This document shows, one piece after another, positions 51,696 through 60,204 of a DNA stretch of 64,000 nucleotides. This DNA comes from Sulfolobales archaeon. Lineage in GTDB: Archaea > Thermoproteota > Thermoprotei_A > Sulfolobales > NBVN01. The position numbers and the translations under genes were made by a program. Every line of letters starts with the position of its first letter. The first letter of the stretch is position 1. The stretch is from NCBI GenBank assembly GCA_026419835.1, contig JAOAKQ010000002.1, positions 78,015-142,014 on the forward strand. Reading direction: 5' to 3'. The notes under the pieces were generated by a model. That model saw only the letters and a program-made list of their open reading frames with translations. It was not told the DNA's origin and searched no databases.

Positions 51696-52454
51696 GTGGT
51701 TCAGGTAGTCCTATCGATCTTCGGGAAGGTCCCGGAGGAGTTCGTCGGGTTCGTTCTGAGCTCTCTAGATAGAGTCTACAGCTCCGCTGCGGACCTCGAG
51801 GAGAGGCCGGCGTTCGTTGAGGTCGCTATCTACGAGACTAGCGGTAGGTTGCTGGAGTTCCTGGTCAGTGAGGCTGGGGAGCTCGGGGTTAGCGCAGTCG
51901 GCCTACACCTAGTTTCTCACGAAGCTTGGAGGGGCTGGCCCCGGATTCACGTAGACTACGAGAAGCTATCTCAGCTAGACCCGGAGACCGCGGCGGCACT
52001 GGTAGTTCACGAAGCCGTTCACAGCCTGGTCCACGGGAGTAGGAGGTACTACGAAGTCCCCCTAGGCGCGCTGGGCGGGGGAGCTCCGCACGAAGTCGAG
52101 CTCCTCTACCTAGCCTCGACTGCCGCGAAGGACGTCGAGGTCCACAGCTACCTAGTCGAGAGGGTCTCCCCGAGGTTCGTAGAGCTCTACGCCCAGTACT
52201 CGCTGAGGGATGCTCCGGGAGTTGACTGCTCGAGCGCTTCCGAAGTGCTAGCGCTGGCTAAGCTAGTCGCGCCATGCGCTTTCGTTGACTGCCCCCAGCT
52301 CCCCGCACGGCTAAGACCGGAGTGCTCCCGGATTCTCGGTGAGCTCCTGGGGGCGCTGAGGAACTTGCGCGACTCCAGGATGGACTGGCTCGGGAAGTCA
52401 TACGCACTGGTAGAGCTCGCCGCAGCACTGACTTCGCGCAGCTCCGAAGAGTAG
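51696..52454 (+). CDS. Putative zinc metalloprotease (HExxH)
   Basis: 252 residues. VVHEAVHSLVHGSRRYYE carries HEAVH, and a downstream acidic helix (AAKDVEVHSYLVERV) offers a possible third ligand (E/H). The N-terminal domain is alpha/beta (VVLSIFGKVPEEFVGFVLSSL). No signal peptide, so cytosolic. The family is not one I can name. High third-position GC. Confidence 0.6.
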   Translation: MVQVVLSIFGKVPEEFVGFVLSSLDRVYSSAADLEERPAFVEVAIYETSGRLLEFLVSEAGELGVSAVGLHLVSHEAWRGWPRIHVDYEKLSQLDPETAAALVVHEAVHSLVHGSRRYYEVPLGALGGGAPHEVELLYLASTAAKDVEVHSYLVERVSPRFVELYAQYSLRDAPGVDCSSASEVLALAKLVAPCAFVDCPQLPARLRPECSRILGELLGALRNLRDSRMDWLGKSYALVELAAALTSRSSEE

Positions 52455-52496
52455 TGCGAATAAGCTCCCTCCCCAGTTCTACTCGGGTTAGAGCCT

Positions 52497-53531
52497 GTGG
52501 GTAAGCTAGCACCCGACCTCATGCTGAAGTACGTTATCGGTAGAACGGGCGCCCCGGACCCCTCGGTCCTGGTGGGTCCCTCCATAGGCGAGGACGCCGC
52601 GATCATCGACCTGAGCGATGGGAGGGTCCTCGTCGTCCACTCGAACCCCATCACTGGTGCCGTGGAGAACATAGGCTGGCTAGCGGTCCACGTATCCTGC
52701 AACGACATCGCCGTTAGGGGTGCTAGGCCTAGGTGGCTCCTACCGGTCCTATACCTACCGGAGAACTCCGGGGTGGACCTCATCGACAGGATTACCGGAC
52801 AGGTGGATAGAGCCGCCAGGGAGCTGGGTGCGGCTGTAGTCGGCGGTCACACGGAGTTCACCCCGGGGCTCGGTAGGCCACTCATATCTATGACGGCCGT
52901 GGGCATCGCTAGTAGGGGTAGGTACATTACTACGGGGGGCGCCAGGGTCGGAGACCTGGTCCTGATGACTAAGACGGCCGGTGTTGAGGGTACCGCGATA
53001 CTCTCGACGGACTTCAGGAACCTACTCCTAGAGCTCGGAGTCCCCGAGGAGCTGGTCGAGCGAGGCAGGAAGTTCATAGAGAGAGTGAGCGTCGCTAGGG
53101 AGGCCCTCCTCCTAGCCGAGCGAGGCCTAGCCACCTCAATGCACGACCCAACTGAGGGAGGACTAGTCGGCGGTCTAGCGGAGGTAGCCTACGCTTCCGG
53201 CACAACTATCTACATCAGGGAGAGCGACGTCAGGGTAGCCGAGGAAACCGAGGCCATTTCGAGAGCCCTGGGAGTAGATCCCCTAAGACTAATCAGCTCG
53301 GGGACCCTGGTAGCCACAGTGCCCCCCGATAAAGCCGGGGAGGCGCTGAGAGCGCTAGAAGAAGAGGGGGTGGAGGCCAGCGTGATAGGGACCGTCAGCG
53401 AAAAATCGGGAGACCTCGTAGTCGTAGAGAGAAGAAGTGGGAGAATAGAGAGAGTAAGCGACGTCTATGTAGAAGACGAGCTCTTTAGGCTAATAAAGAC
53501 ACTACCCCAGAAATTTAAATCCACTACATAG
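52497..53531 (+). CDS. AIR synthase-related (HypE/PurM-like) ATP-binding protein
   Basis: 344 residues of the PurM/ThiL/HypE fold: SIGEDAAIIDLSDGRVLVVHS, AVHVSCNDIAVRGARPRW, VVGGHTEFTPGLGRPLIS, SMHDPTEGGLVGGLAEVAYA. HypE ends in PRIC with the carbamoylated Cys; this protein ends PQKFKSTT without a Cys, so it is not HypE. It begins 42 bases after the metalloprotease stop and is likely cotranscribed. Reaction unknown. Confidence 0.85.
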   Translation: MGKLAPDLMLKYVIGRTGAPDPSVLVGPSIGEDAAIIDLSDGRVLVVHSNPITGAVENIGWLAVHVSCNDIAVRGARPRWLLPVLYLPENSGVDLIDRITGQVDRAARELGAAVVGGHTEFTPGLGRPLISMTAVGIASRGRYITTGGARVGDLVLMTKTAGVEGTAILSTDFRNLLLELGVPEELVERGRKFIERVSVAREALLLAERGLATSMHDPTEGGLVGGLAEVAYASGTTIYIRESDVRVAEETEAISRALGVDPLRLISSGTLVATVPPDKAGEALRALEEEGVEASVIGTVSEKSGDLVVVERRSGRIERVSDVYVEDELFRLIKTLPQKFKSTT

Positions 53532-54138
53532 AGTCACTGAAAGAATCACGGCATTTCGAATATTTCCATAGCGTCGCAGATCCAGATGATAGGACCGAGT
53601 AGATCGTGAACGTGCAACCCGCAGCAAAGCACGCGCAGTAGTTTTGCTTCGGCCTCGAGTATGCCAACTTTCAAAGAGAGTTCACGACCTACATCGAGAA
53701 TTTTACGTTCGTCAACACACCTGATGAAAGACGCGGATGTATTGAAGTAGAATAGGGTAACTTCTTGAAAGAACGAGGTCTAACGGAGGCTTGTATCGAG
53801 AAAGTATGGAGCTGAGAGAATGAAGATCACCTACCGCGAGATTAAGGTTACTAGAAGAGTGGAAGTAGAGCTATACAGCAATTATTTCAGAGATCTTGAA
53901 CACGCAGAAAGATATGTAAAGATGCCTGCAGAAGTTGATGGTAAACTGCGTGAATAGGGTTTAAAACTTTGGCTGGCTTAGACGAACTCAAGAAAATGTA
54001 TGCTGATAACATAGCTAGTGCGTGAAGCGCATACTACAATAGTTCCTCCTAGGAGCATTGCATGAGTTCACTTATTTGTAGCGAAGTATCTCTATGAAGT
54101 GAACTGAGATTAATACTAGTAGTTAGTGTGGTAAGAGC
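53532..54138. other. AT-richer region without a clear gene
   Basis: On the minus strand, 53546-53779 is open for 77 codons, with protein-like composition (KILDVGRELSLKVGILEAEA, CGLHVHDLLGPIIW) but no ATG/GTG/TTG near its start, so it may be a gene remnant. A 45-residue plus-strand frame lies at 53820-53957. Otherwise nothing is recognised. This begins an island that contrasts with the GC-rich genes before it. Confidence 0.4.
53820..53957 (+). CDS. Possible 45-residue protein
   Basis: ATG-started frame MKITYREIKVTRRVEVELYS followed by NYFRDLEHAERYVKMPAEVDGKLRE: beta-rich start then charged helix. Small AbrB/RelB-like proteins can look like this, but no partner toxin gene is present. A chance frame is possible. 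Confidence 0.3.
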   Translation: MKITYREIKVTRRVEVELYSNYFRDLEHAERYVKMPAEVDGKLRE

Positions 54139-54843
54139 GTGTGCCCCACCAGATGGGAAGTAGACCCGGAATTAGTTAGGAAATTGTGGTTTGAGGGGAA
54201 GGGCTGTAAGGGAATTGCTGAGGAACTCGGTATTCCCGATTACGTTGTTAAGTACTACATCAGGAAGATGGGGTTGAAGCGAGAACGCTCTAGGAGAATA
54301 GATCCAGAGCTTCTTAAGAAGCTATGGTTTGAGTGCGGAAGTGTTGTTGAGATAGCTAGAGTTATGGGCTTCAGCATCGACTCTGTGCGTGCGGCCGCTA
54401 GGCGACTCGGGTTACCATCTAGAAGTGAAATCAGGAAGAAACTTATGAGGCGAAGCGATATTTGTATGAAGGAAGCCTACGAATACGTTCAGAGACATGG
54501 TGTAGTACTTGGGAAACCACCCAGTGGTATCTCCCGCTATCTAGAAAAACTTGTAGACGAGGGGAAGGTGAAGAAGGTTACTCTATACGCGCAGAAGCGT
54601 ACTGGCGAAGTGTGGAAGAAGTACGGAATACGGAAATTCTTCAGAAAGAGAACTGTCTACTGGGTAGATGATGGAGCTCTAGTACTAGCATTAGTAAATG
54701 AAATTCTCGATAAGCTTCCCCTACATATGGATAGCGAAGATAGGGCCGCAGTTCTTAGATCCATAACATATATGATGAAGAACGGCAAGCTACCGCAGAA
54801 TATCAAGGACCGCGTTCTTAAAGCTATAAGGGTAGCACTATAG
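54139..54843 (+). CDS. Tandem helix-turn-helix DNA-binding protein, accessory
   Basis: 234 residues. Two related HTH units of about 48 residues, DPELVRKLWFEGKGCKGIAE (ELGIPDYVVKYYIRKMGL) and DPELLKKLWFECGSVVEIAR (VMGFSIDSVRAAARRLGL), are followed by a basic linker and a third alpha/beta part with YVQRHGVVLGKPPSGISRYLEKLVDEG, itself winged-helix-like. Similar tandem HTHs occur in regulators of mobile elements and in DNA-binding parts of homing enzymes; no nuclease motif is seen. It sits in the AT-richer island. Confidence 0.6.
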   Translation: MCPTRWEVDPELVRKLWFEGKGCKGIAEELGIPDYVVKYYIRKMGLKRERSRRIDPELLKKLWFECGSVVEIARVMGFSIDSVRAAARRLGLPSRSEIRKKLMRRSDICMKEAYEYVQRHGVVLGKPPSGISRYLEKLVDEGKVKKVTLYAQKRTGEVWKKYGIRKFFRKRTVYWVDDGALVLALVNEILDKLPLHMDSEDRAAVLRSITYMMKNGKLPQNIKDRVLKAIRVAL

Positions 54844-55104
54844 AGTAGATACAGTTTTCGCTAGTTCATAGTGTAATGCGGAGTTTTTGAATCACTATAT
54901 CCGAACTACAGCTATAGCTACTACTATATCTGTAAGAATGGTTTAGAGCCCATCTCGCAGCGCTTGGAGATTCTCTTGTTTATGGTACGGCTCTTTCCTA
55001 TTTCTACAAATTCCTCTAGTGTGACCACACGTTACGTGCTTAGCTGGCAATCTAGCGCTAATTCTACTATCGCTAGCTAAAAGTCATCTAGTAGGAAGCA
55101 AGAA

Positions 55105-55784
55105 ATGACGTACTATAAGGTAGCGTTTGTTGGCCTCAACAGTACAATTACGTCGAATACCGTGAATAATGCCTTTGATTTTACCAGAGAATACTATATC
55201 CGCACGTATGGAAGGGCTGGTCGATTAGTTTATTTTTTAAACCTAACCTTAGCTGCCGGAGTTTTCATGAGAGCGTTCAGCATATCTCACTACGTAGTGG
55301 ATAGCTTAATGATAAGCATGTTGTTCTCTGAACGTAGAAGGAAATCACTAGATCGTTTTTCAGCTATCTGGCTGAAAACGGTCGTAAAGCACGTAAATTT
55401 AGAAGTAATGAAGTCACTTACCGATCTGAAGGATAAAGGGTATTCGCTAGTAATGTTAACTTGCTGCACGGAAGTGCCCGCATCACGAATATCTCTGTCT
55501 TAAAATTTGAAGAATGCTTATGTCGCAATTTTAGATTGCGGGGCGATGCCATAATGGGTTTAAAAGAAAATAGACCTTGCTACGTACTGAAGATGAAGCA
55601 CTTAATCTCTTACTTAAGAACTTTACCTAAGCCTGCGGAAGCTATCTATATCGTAGATGAAGAATCTTGTCGTAATGAGATTGACATTGCCGGATTATTT
55701 AATAAGATATTCGTTATAAAGAACGGTTCAATAGTCGCGTACGTAACTGCGAGAAACGGACGTGCGCTAGAGCGGATGTTGTAG
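55105..55784 (+). pseudogene. Broken HAD-superfamily phosphatase-like gene
   Basis: Two overlapping frames (55105-55503 and 55461-55784) read as one protein across a frameshift near 55480. The first gives VAFVGLNSTITSN at the site of HAD motif I, a helical cap, then LKDKGYSLVMLTCCTEVPA like motif II. The second gives a Lys region (YVLKMKHLISYL) and EAIYIVDEESCRNEIDIAG like motif IV. Both motif I aspartates (expected DxDxT) are missing. The frameshift plus lost nucleophile indicate a pseudogene; two separate small genes are the alternative. Confidence 0.5.
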
Positions 55785-56398
55785 CACGATGGGGATTCTC
55801 TAATATGAGAAGTAGACTACGAGGAGTATTCGCGGCCGGAACTGGACTTAAAGGACTTCTAATCCGCTCGTGGCTTGCGTTAAAGAAGTTTTAACGGCTA
55901 ATCTCGCGACATTGCTCTCATCGTAGAACGAAACAATCTTTAGCAGTTAAGCATCTTTGCGTGAATCGTAGATATACAGGCCTTAGCTTCAAGCACTTAG
56001 AGCTTTATTTACGTAATTGTGGCGTTTACTTCATATGTAGCTATCTCTCTCGATTTCGGTTCCTTTCCTCAATATTTACCGTAGTGTTTTGGCTTTAGAA
56101 GTTTCACCGCACCATCTCCAAATCTGGAGTCTACCTGTAAATTACTTCACGTAATCCATCTCGATGGCTCTCCGCACCAGGAATTCTAGGTGACGGTTCA
56201 GGACAGTAGGGCCTACTACCCGAGAGGTCTTATCTCAAAGCATACGTGGGAATTGGTGAGGGTTTCCGATGGTAGGCTGAGTATTTATGCGTTTTGGTCC
56301 GTACCGATTTTCGTTTTCTTCGACTAGTGCATGTCTGTATGTTGGCGGTTTCTTTAGTTGTTTTATTGTTGCCGGTGTTTGTGTGTTGGGTGGTTTGA
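55785..56398 (+). other. 614-base gap with a promoter-like element shared with the cas leader
   Basis: No credible gene. GTGGGAATTGGTGAGG (56246 onward), GGTTTCCGATGG (56261-56272) and GTATTTATGCGTTTTGGTC (56281-56299) closely match 9678-9737 in the CRISPR leader/cas promoter region. Just upstream, AATTCTA (56182), CGGTTCAG (56194) and AGGGCCTA (56208) recall repeat and leader pieces. The TATA-like TATTTATG would start transcription about 80 bases before the dipeptidase gene. Confidence 0.5.
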
Positions 56399-57430
56399 GT
56401 GGGTGCTCTCGGTGTGCTTCCTGTTGTGGACCTTCATGAGGATGTCTCTGGCTACTTCTTCTACCACGGTGGTGGCTCTCCCCTCGGCGACTTTGCTGAG
56501 GACGTGGTCGGTAGGGAGGCTGACCTCCCCAAGTACAGGCGGGGCAACGTTAGGGTGGTCTTCGCGTCGATGTTCCCGGGTGTCGAGACCTTCAGGCCCT
56601 CCGAGTCGGGGGCTTTGAGGGAGCTCTACGGTAGGTGGGTGCCGGCCGTCGGCTATAGGGTTCCGCAGGCCGTTCTCTGGGAGCACATATCTGTGTACTA
56701 CAAGCTCTCGGAGGCTTACGGCATCGGGATCGTCGAGAGGTTCGAGGACTTCGAGAAGTGCCTGGCTGGTGGCGGTGTTTGCTTCGTGCTCCACCTGGAG
56801 GGTGCTGAAGCTCTCGACGAGCCGTACGACCTAGTGCTTCTCAGGAGGCTTGGGTTGAGGAGCCTGGGGCTTACGTGGAACTACACGAATAGGTACGGCG
56901 CGGGCTGCGCGGCTAGGAAGGACGTCGGGCTGACGGCCGAGGGTGAGGAGCTAGTCAGGCTGGCCAATAGGCTGGGGGTCGTCGTCGACGTGGCCCACGC
57001 GAGCAAGAGAACGGCTCTCGAAGCTATCGAGGTGAGTAGGAAGCCCGTTATAGCGAGTCACGCGAACGTCAGGAAACTAGTAGATAGGCCCAGGAACCTG
57101 GACGACGAAGTTCTCGAAGCTCTACACAGGAAGGGGGGCGTGGTGGGTGTCTCGGCAATAGGACCCCTCGTATCGAGTAGGGCTAGGCCATCGCTAGAGG
57201 AGCTGGTCCAGCACTTCACCTACATCTACGAAACCTTCGGCCCGGACCTGCTGGCGATCGGGACCGACTTCCTGGGACTCCTGGGACTACCGGCACCGGA
57301 GGGGTTCGAGTCCATAGACAAGGTTCAGGCACTCCTCCAAGCGCTAGCCGGCAGAGGTCTATCGGATAGGGACATAGCTAAGATAGCCTACGAAAACGCT
57401 GGCAGAGTTCTCAGAGAGACCATGGGCTAG
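56399..57430 (+). CDS. Membrane-dipeptidase family protein (peptidase M19)
   Basis: 343 residues, GTG start. VVDLHEDVSGYFFYHGG (HxD metal site), FVLHLEGAEALDEP (metal Glu), VVDVAHASKRTALEAI and PVIASHANVRKL (metal His residues) and IGTDFLGL follow the M19 zinc dipeptidase order. No signal peptide, so cytosolic. It probably hydrolyses dipeptides, possibly imported by the downstream transporters. GC-rich third positions. Confidence 0.93.
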   Translation: MGALGVLPVVDLHEDVSGYFFYHGGGSPLGDFAEDVVGREADLPKYRRGNVRVVFASMFPGVETFRPSESGALRELYGRWVPAVGYRVPQAVLWEHISVYYKLSEAYGIGIVERFEDFEKCLAGGGVCFVLHLEGAEALDEPYDLVLLRRLGLRSLGLTWNYTNRYGAGCAARKDVGLTAEGEELVRLANRLGVVVDVAHASKRTALEAIEVSRKPVIASHANVRKLVDRPRNLDDEVLEALHRKGGVVGVSAIGPLVSSRARPSLEELVQHFTYIYETFGPDLLAIGTDFLGLLGLPAPEGFESIDKVQALLQALAGRGLSDRDIAKIAYENAGRVLRETMG

Positions 57431-57572
57431 GCCCGGACCGCCGTTCGGAGGCTCCCGCGGCGGCATCAACGAAGTTTTACGGAGAGCTGCGGACTGGCCG
57501 ATAGTTTTTAAGGTAGCTCACCGCGTCTATGTGTTTATATTTCGAAGTCGAACTCCATCTGGGACAACCTGA

Positions 57573-58817
57573 ATGACGTTTACCCAGCACTCGGTTAGCC
57601 GTAGGTACGGCTACGTATCGCTAGCCGCCGGCGCCATGATTACGGCTGTACTGGGCAGTACCTACGCGTACAGCGTCTACGTACCGACCCTGGAGAGGAT
57701 GTGGGGGAGTGCCTTCTACGCCTCGCTCCCGTTCTCGGTTCTGATAGCGATGTTCGCTCTAACCAGTATTCTGGGCGGTAGACTCTACAGCATGAGGGGG
57801 ATCAAGCTGGTCGCCGCGTCCAGCATGCTCACCACCTCGGTAGGACTCCTGCTCTCGTCCCTGGTGGAACTCGTTATCAGCCCCCTGTGGCTCATCTTCA
57901 CCTACGGAGTGCTGGTTGGCACTGGGAACGGTCTCGGGTACGTCCCGACGGTAGCCCTGGCCAGGAGGTGGTTTCCCGATAGAGCCGGGCTAGCTACCGG
58001 GATCGTAATTCTCGGGTACGGCGGTAGTGCCATAGCGTTCGCTCCAGTAAAGACCGTGCTGGTAGGTCTCTACGGAATAGCGGTGACCTTCCTAGCGGTA
58101 GGTCTCATATCTCTAGCTGTGGGGGTCCCGGCGGCTCTCCTAATTCGAGACCCGCCCCGGGAGGTAGTTAGCTACTACTCGAAGTTCTCGAAGAAGAGAG
58201 CTATACTGCCGAAGAGGGACACTGACCCGAGGGAAGCTTCCAGGACCATCGACTTCTGGCTCCTGTGGCTCAGCTTTCTACTAGTTAGCGGTGCTGGGTT
58301 AATGCTGATCGGGCACTTAGCTAGGTTCGCACTATCGCGCGGACTCGGAAGAGCTGAGGCAGCTCTCGCGATAAGCCTGTTCTCCCTAATGAACGCTCTG
58401 GGAAGACCCCCGGCTGGGTGGATCTCGGATAGGCTGGGGAGGTTCGGAAGACCGATAACTATGACGGCGCTGTTCGCAGTTCAAGCACTACTGTTCTCCC
58501 TACTGGCGCTAGCGGGGGAGGACCCCCTCCAGATATACCTGATAGTCTCAGTTGCCGGGTTCGTGTACGGCTCGACGCTGGCACTATACCCAGCGGCAAC
58601 GGGGGACTTCTTCGGCTTGAAGTACCTATCCGAGAACTACGCACTGATATTCACCGGGTGGGGCATCAGCGGGCTGATCTTCCCGGCCCTCGGGGGGTAC
58701 ATCCGCGACGTTACCGGGGGGTACGAAGTAGCTCTACTAATAGCCTCAGCCGTTAGCCTAGTCGGCGCTCTCATGTGCGTATACTTAAAGAAGAGGCTAG
58801 CGCTTTACCTCGAGTAA
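57573..58817 (+). CDS. MFS transporter, oxalate/formate antiporter (OFA)-like
   Basis: 414 residues, twelve helices. STYAYSVYVPTLERMWGSAF, GVLVGTGNGLGYVPTVALA, RRWFPDRAGLATGIVILGYG and AAATGDFFGLKYLSENYAL are OFA-family features. Substrate is probably a small monocarboxylate or dicarboxylate but is not fixed by sequence. TTTATATTTC (57536-57545) gives a promoter about 30 bases from the ATG. Confidence 0.88.
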   Translation: MTFTQHSVSRRYGYVSLAAGAMITAVLGSTYAYSVYVPTLERMWGSAFYASLPFSVLIAMFALTSILGGRLYSMRGIKLVAASSMLTTSVGLLLSSLVELVISPLWLIFTYGVLVGTGNGLGYVPTVALARRWFPDRAGLATGIVILGYGGSAIAFAPVKTVLVGLYGIAVTFLAVGLISLAVGVPAALLIRDPPREVVSYYSKFSKKRAILPKRDTDPREASRTIDFWLLWLSFLLVSGAGLMLIGHLARFALSRGLGRAEAALAISLFSLMNALGRPPAGWISDRLGRFGRPITMTALFAVQALLFSLLALAGEDPLQIYLIVSVAGFVYGSTLALYPAATGDFFGLKYLSENYALIFTGWGISGLIFPALGGYIRDVTGGYEVALLIASAVSLVGALMCVYLKKRLALYLE

Positions 58818-58825
58818 GGTTCGAC

Positions 58826-59335
58826 CTAGCCGGTCAGTTTCCTGATTTCAGCGGCCGACGAATCGTACCAGACTACCGGCTCCTCACCAGGCTGAGAGTA
58901 GGCCCTCACAGCTTCACCAACAACGAGCACGTGGTCTCCGACTTCGTACTCGCCCACGAACCTACACTCGATCACCACCGGAGCGCCGGGTATCACGGGA
59001 GCTGTAACCGCCTCAGCTCTAGCTGGCTTAACACCGGCCACTTCGAACTTATCCACAGCCGCGCCACTTAGAGAACCGAATACTTCGAGAGCCATCTTCA
59101 GGAACCTCCTCGAAACTACGTGAACTACGAACCCGCCGTACTTTCTTACCAATCTATACGTATACCTCTCCCTAGCCATAGCGACAGCCACTAGAGGCGG
59201 AGTCCAGGAAACCCTCGAAACCCAGGCAGCGGCCATCCCACCCCTCTCCCAAGGCCTATCGGGATCTCCCGCTGTAACTATAGCGAGTGGTTGCGGTACT
59301 AATTCCAGAGCGTCTGATGGGTTGAGGTACCTCAC
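58826..59335 (-). CDS. Flavin reductase-like FMN-binding protein
   Basis: 169 residues. VPQPLAIVTAGDPDRPWERG, MAAAWVSRVSWTPPLVAVA and GGFVVHVVSRRFLKMALEVF fit the split-barrel flavin reductase family (FMN bound by the conserved T/S and backbone). It could reduce flavin or ferric compounds. Convergent with the MFS gene (8-base gap). Confidence 0.9.
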   Translation of the reverse strand: MRYLNPSDALELVPQPLAIVTAGDPDRPWERGGMAAAWVSRVSWTPPLVAVAMARERYTYRLVRKYGGFVVHVVSRRFLKMALEVFGSLSGAAVDKFEVAGVKPARAEAVTAPVIPGAPVVIECRFVGEYEVGDHVLVVGEAVRAYSQPGEEPVVWYDSSAAEIRKLTG

Positions 59336-59478
59336 AGCACCTACCTACTTCAACAGCGTTCTAAGAGATTTAAGTAAGGTACCTAAGGTAGAAAACCCTG
59401 TCTACGATACTCCCACTCTTTTCTAACTACTTCAGAAAATTGAAAGGCGTGGATTTCCGTACTAAGGCCGTGTCTGGG

Positions 59479-60204
59479 TTAAATATCACCTAAGAGCGCT
59501 CTAGCTACGTTATCCCCACTATACACACCTACTACCATCCCGTCGCGTATTTTGTAGATCTTAGAGCATGACCTAGCTACTAGAACGTCGTGAGTTGCGA
59601 TTATGAATGTCTGACCTAGTTCTCCGTTCAGCTTTTCTACTAACTTCATTATCTTCACGGTGCTCTCCACGTCGATACTAGCTGATGGTTCATCCATTAA
59701 AACCACGGCTGGGTTGTTAGCTAGCGCTCTAGCTATAGCTACTCTCTGCTGCTCACCCCCACTTAAAGAATCTGGAGTTCTACTTGCTAAGTGCGCTAGC
59801 CCTACAGCTTCGAGCAGTTCTCTAACTCTCCCCTCCCTGATCTTCTTGTCTACACCAGCTAGTGCTAGCGGTAGTTCAACATTCTCAGCTACCGTTAGTA
59901 CCGGTACTAGGTTGTAGAATTGAAAAACGTACCCAATCTTTCTCAACCTGTAGTTCGAAAGCTCCCTACCCTTGAGCTTACCTAGGTCAACACCATCGAC
60001 AACGACCGCCCCCGAATCCGGGAAGTCTATCCCACCCACGATGTTTAGCAAAGTAGTTTTTCCGGAACCAGACGGACCCACTAAGCAAGCTATATCACCT
60101 CTAGTTACTTCCAGTGAGATACCTCTGAGAGCTCTTACGTAGCTCCTACCGTATCTGTATGTTTTATGAACGTCTCTAACCACAACAACTGCTTCACTAG
60201 ACAT
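59479..60204 (-). CDS. ABC transporter ATPase (LolD/MacB type)
   Basis: 241 residues with Walker A GPSGSGKTT, Q-loop FQFYNLVPVLTVAENVELP, signature LSGGEQQRVAIARAL, Walker B VVLMDEPSASID and the H-loop ATHD. The NLVPVLT and close pairing with a FtsX-type permease put it in the LolD/MacB/FtsE class of extrusion or mechanotransmission transporters. It overlaps the permease gene by 8 bases. Confidence 0.95.
   Translation of the reverse strand: MSSEAVVVVRDVHKTYRYGRSYVRALRGISLEVTRGDIACLVGPSGSGKTTLLNIVGGIDFPDSGAVVVDGVDLGKLKGRELSNYRLRKIGYVFQFYNLVPVLTVAENVELPLALAGVDKKIREGRVRELLEAVGLAHLASRTPDSLSGGEQQRVAIARALANNPAVVLMDEPSASIDVESTVKIMKLVEKLNGELGQTFIIATHDVLVARSCSKIYKIRDGMVVGVYSGDNVARALLGDI

Noticed and set aside
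52497..53531. Naming the PurM-like protein HypE
   Set aside because: The C-terminal PRIC cysteine required for HypE chemistry is missing.
53532..56398. Insertion sequence or transposon in the AT-richer island
   Set aside because: No transposase motif, terminal inverted repeats or target duplication could be seen.
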